Shown here: one piece after another, positions 15,307 through 16,729 of the stretch
Layout: each line of letters begins with the position of its first letter
Numbering within the stretch: position 1 is the first letter of the stretch
DNA from: Tenericutes bacterium HGW-Tenericutes-5
Lineage (GTDB): Bacteria; Bacillota_I; Bacilli_A; Izemoplasmatales; Hujiaoplasmataceae
Assembly (NCBI GenBank): GCA_002839125.1
Contig: PGXI01000016.1
Span: 1 to 16,729 of the forward strand
Direction: 5' to 3'
DNA: 16,729 nt
Made by a program: the position numbers and the translations under genes
The notes under the pieces: generated by a model
The model's database searches: none
What the model was told of the DNA's origin: nothing
What the model saw: the letters and a program-made list of their open reading frames with translations, nothing else

Positions 15307-15326
15307 ACTTCTTTTTAAAGAAAGTG
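15306..15326 (-). other. Second hairpin abutting the acpP-hisS terminator
   Basis: CACTT-CTTT and AAAG-A-AAGTG form a 9-bp stem with a one-base bulge and a 2-base turn that may open to 4 or more. It lies directly upstream in the minus-strand RNA and shares its boundary base with the terminator. Its AAAAAG side could instead pair with the terminator's T-run, so the two structures may compete. Confidence 0.4.
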
Positions 15327-15336
15327 ATTTTTACTC

Positions 15337-15597
15337 TTATTCGAAGTAGTTATCACTAACTTGATTTGTTACATAATCAACTAAGTCCTTAACATCTTTC
15401 ATTTCTGTAGCTGCTTCGTCAGAAATTGTAATAAGGAATTCGCTTTCAATTTGGTTGAATAATTCTAGTGCATCTAATGAATCAGCGCCAAAATCTTCGG
15501 CTAAACCAGCATCTAAAACTACAACTTCAGGCTTAACACCTAATTCTTGGACGATCATTTCTTTTATCTTTTCAAAGACTTTTTCTTTCTTTTCCAT
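15337..15597 (-). CDS. acpP: Acyl carrier protein
   Basis: ACP carries growing acyl chains on a 4'-phosphopantetheine arm in fatty-acid and phospholipid synthesis. The 86 residues are acidic and contain the attachment motif GADSLDALEL, with the modified serine at residue 40. A helix-2 sequence typical of ACP (LFNQIESEF) follows. It is slightly longer than the usual 77-80 residues because of an N-terminal Lys-rich start. It has a strong Shine-Dalgarno (GGAGGAAA), its own promoter at 15624-15652 and a hairpin terminator just downstream. No other fatty-acid gene is in the window; it sits instead between dtd and hisS. Confidence 0.95.
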   Translation of the reverse strand: MEKKEKVFEKIKEMIVQELGVKPEVVVLDAGLAEDFGADSLDALELFNQIESEFLITISDEAATEMKDVKDLVDYVTNQVSDNYFE

Positions 15598-15623
15598 AAT
15601 TTCCTCCTGATTGATATATAGTT

Positions 15624-15652
15624 ATTATATTATTTTTTTTCACTCTAGTCAA
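15624..15652 (-). promoter_or_regulatory. Near-consensus sigma-A promoter for acpP
   Basis: On the minus strand there is TTGACT (15647-15652, five of six matches to TTGACA), a 17-base spacer rich in A, and a perfect TATAAT (15624-15629). The predicted start near 15617 gives a leader of about 20 bases holding only the Shine-Dalgarno sequence. It is the best promoter in the window, as expected for an abundant protein. Confidence 0.88.
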
Positions 15653-15662
15653 ATAGGATTAA

Positions 15663-16106
15663 CTATTCTTTTTCAATAATTATCGTAACTGGGCCACTAT
15701 TGACTAGTTCGACATCCATATGTTCGCCAAATACACCTGGAAAAACTTCTAAATCATGATCTCTTCTTAAGATTTCGTTAAATTTTTGGTAAAGTAAATT
15801 AGCTTCTTGATAATTTAAAGCTTTAGTAAATGAAGGGCGATTGCTTTTTACTGTATCTCCGTAAACCGTAAATTGTGAGATGGAAAGAATTTTTCCGTTT
15901 ACCTGTTTAATATCTAAATTCATTAAGCCTTGATCATCTTCAAATATTCTTAGTCGCGCAACTTTTCTTGCGACATATTCTAAATGCTCTATCCCATCAC
16001 CTTGAGTAAAACCCACTAGCAATAAAAGACCATTTTCAATACTTGATACAACTTCTTGGTTAACTTTTACTAGAGCTTTTGCGACACGTTGAACTACTAC
16101 TCTCAT
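15663..16106 (-). CDS. dtd: D-aminoacyl-tRNA deacylase
   Basis: Dtd hydrolyses D-amino acids (and glycine from tRNA-Ala) wrongly attached to tRNA. The 147 residues are full length, beginning MRVVVQRV. They show both active-site signatures: SQFT at residues 77-80, and NSGPVT at 136-141 containing the cross-subunit Gly-Pro motif. The segment SNRPSF is also conserved. The ATG overlaps the relA stop by four bases (ATGA), the usual relA-dtd arrangement in Firmicutes. I see no terminator after it, so some transcripts probably continue through the acpP promoter. Confidence 0.97.
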   Translation of the reverse strand: MRVVVQRVAKALVKVNQEVVSSIENGLLLLVGFTQGDGIEHLEYVARKVARLRIFEDDQGLMNLDIKQVNGKILSISQFTVYGDTVKSNRPSFTKALNYQEANLLYQKFNEILRRDHDLEVFPGVFGEHMDVELVNSGPVTIIIEKE

Positions 16107-16729
16107 TGGCCTAACCTCTCAATTGAGTAGACGTTCTTTACTTTTTGAATATTGGCGATTACATTATCCAATTCAAGCACACTGCCAATTTCAATTTTCA
16201 TTCTGATAGTTCCTTCTTTAACATCATTCGATTGAGCTGAAACTTGGGCTATTTTAGCTTTTGAAGAAGTGGCGGCATTGATGATTTCCGCTAAAATATT
16301 ATCACGGTTTAAAACCCCTATCTTAAGGTTGGTAACATAACGTTTGGTTGTGTTATTACCCCAGTTTACATCAATAAGACGGTTCTCGTCGAAGGTTTCG
16401 ATATTCTTGCATTCTCTTCTGTGAACAACAATTCCTGAACTTTTCGTAATGTAGCCAACGATGTCATCACCTAAAATTGGGTTACAACAATTACCGAGTT
16501 TTACTGAAGGTTTATCTAGACCTTCAACGATAATGTTGATATCTGAATGCAAGTAGCGTTTCTTCTTCTCATCTTGTTCTTTGGAATATTTTTCTAATAA
16601 ATCTTGTTCGGTAACTTCAGGTTTACCGATTATTAAATTAATTGCGCCAATCGGTGAAATTACGTTTTTACCGATTTCATAATATAAATCTTCTAGCGAT
16701 TTAACTCCTTTATTTTCAAAGAATTTAAT
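16103..16729 (-). CDS. relA: RelA/SpoT (p)ppGpp synthetase/hydrolase, C-terminal part (5' end outside the window)
   Basis: The frame is open from 16729 to the TGA at 16103-16105 (208 codons plus stop), so this is the 3' part of a long gene. It begins in the helical domain after TGS (SLEDLYYEIGKNVISPIGA). It continues through the zinc-finger/RIS region, with NCCNPILGDDIVGY and VHRRECKN giving the conserved Cys-Cys...His...Cys set. It ends in an ACT/RRM domain finishing VYSIERLGQ. Rel proteins make and break (p)ppGpp on starved ribosomes, and this C-terminal half senses the ribosome. The TTG at 16552 is an internal leucine, not a start. Whether the missing catalytic half has synthetase, hydrolase or both cannot be seen; the dtd context supports the bifunctional Rel form. 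Confidence 0.94.
   Translation of the reverse strand: MKFFENKGVKSLEDLYYEIGKNVISPIGAINLIIGKPEVTEQDLLEKYSKEQDEKKKRYLHSDINIIVEGLDKPSVKLGNCCNPILGDDIVGYITKSSGIVVHRRECKNIETFDENRLIDVNWGNNTTKRYVTNLKIGVLNRDNILAEIINAATSSKAKIAQVSAQSNDVKEGTIRMKIEIGSVLELDNVIANIQKVKNVYSIERLGQ

Noticed and set aside
15261..15308. Upstream GTG start that would add 16 residues to HisRS
   Set aside because: The extension is encoded by the terminator hairpin and its T-run. The ATG at 15260 has a good Shine-Dalgarno sequence and matches the family N-terminus.
15260..15336. T-box leader for hisS
   Set aside because: The gap from acpP is only 76 bases, far shorter than a T-box, and the conserved AGGGTGGNACCGCG antiterminator sequence is absent.
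16550..16552. TTG as the start of a separate 149-residue protein
   Set aside because: The frame is open upstream to the window edge and encodes recognisable RelA sequence, so this is an internal leucine codon.
1..16729. Mobile element, prophage, CRISPR or defence island
   Set aside because: No transposase, integrase, direct-repeat array or defence gene is seen, and every frame of useful length is housekeeping-like or a small membrane protein.

Overview
The window is a dense, AT-rich bacterial chromosome segment carrying 19 protein genes, all on the minus strand except rnhC. It has no tRNA, rRNA, CRISPR array, insertion sequence or phage gene that I can see. The gene set (RNase HIII, MutS2 with an Smr domain, RelA-Dtd-HisS order, YlbL-like protease, RibF, TcdA) is Firmicutes-type. 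The low GC content and compact gene packing suggest a Firmicutes/Mollicutes-border organism such as Acholeplasma, Izemoplasma, Haloplasma or a relative. TGA ends several genes here, so the standard bacterial code applies and a Mycoplasma/Spiroplasma-type code is excluded. The exact lineage is inference.

Layout, read right to left because transcription runs that way. (1) 16729-13953: the 3' part of relA (stringent response), overlapping dtd (D-aminoacyl-tRNA deacylase). Then acpP (acyl carrier protein) follows behind a near-consensus promoter, and then hisS. Two tandem hairpins lie between acpP and hisS, and hisS ends in an unusual four-cysteine tail. (2) 13915-7758: a tightly packed run starting at an extended -10 promoter. 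It holds an AI-2E-family permease, a small membrane protein, tcdA (ct6A tRNA modification), msrA, a dCMP deaminase, a YlbL-like membrane Lon protease, a second small membrane protein, lspA (signal peptidase II) and an RluD-type pseudouridine synthase. Most junctions overlap (ATGA or TAATG), so translational coupling is likely. (3) 7741-6842: rnhC alone on the plus strand, sharing a bidirectional terminator with the RluD-type gene and a short divergent intergenic region with mutS2. (4) 6775-1485: mutS2, an 86-residue thioredoxin-like protein, truB, ribF and a DUF697/YcjF-like membrane protein, again packed or overlapping. (5) 1472-44: tig (trigger factor) with its own promoter and a terminator.

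The genes are mainly translation and RNA housekeeping (RelA, Dtd, HisRS, TcdA, TruB, RluD, MutS2, trigger factor), plus envelope proteolysis (LspA, YlbL-like protease) and repair or redox functions (MsrA, thioredoxin-like, RNase HIII). No obvious novel defence or mobile system is present. The least explained items are the cysteine-rich HisRS tail, the hairpins in front of hisS, the orphan DUF697 protein and two unrecognised small membrane proteins.
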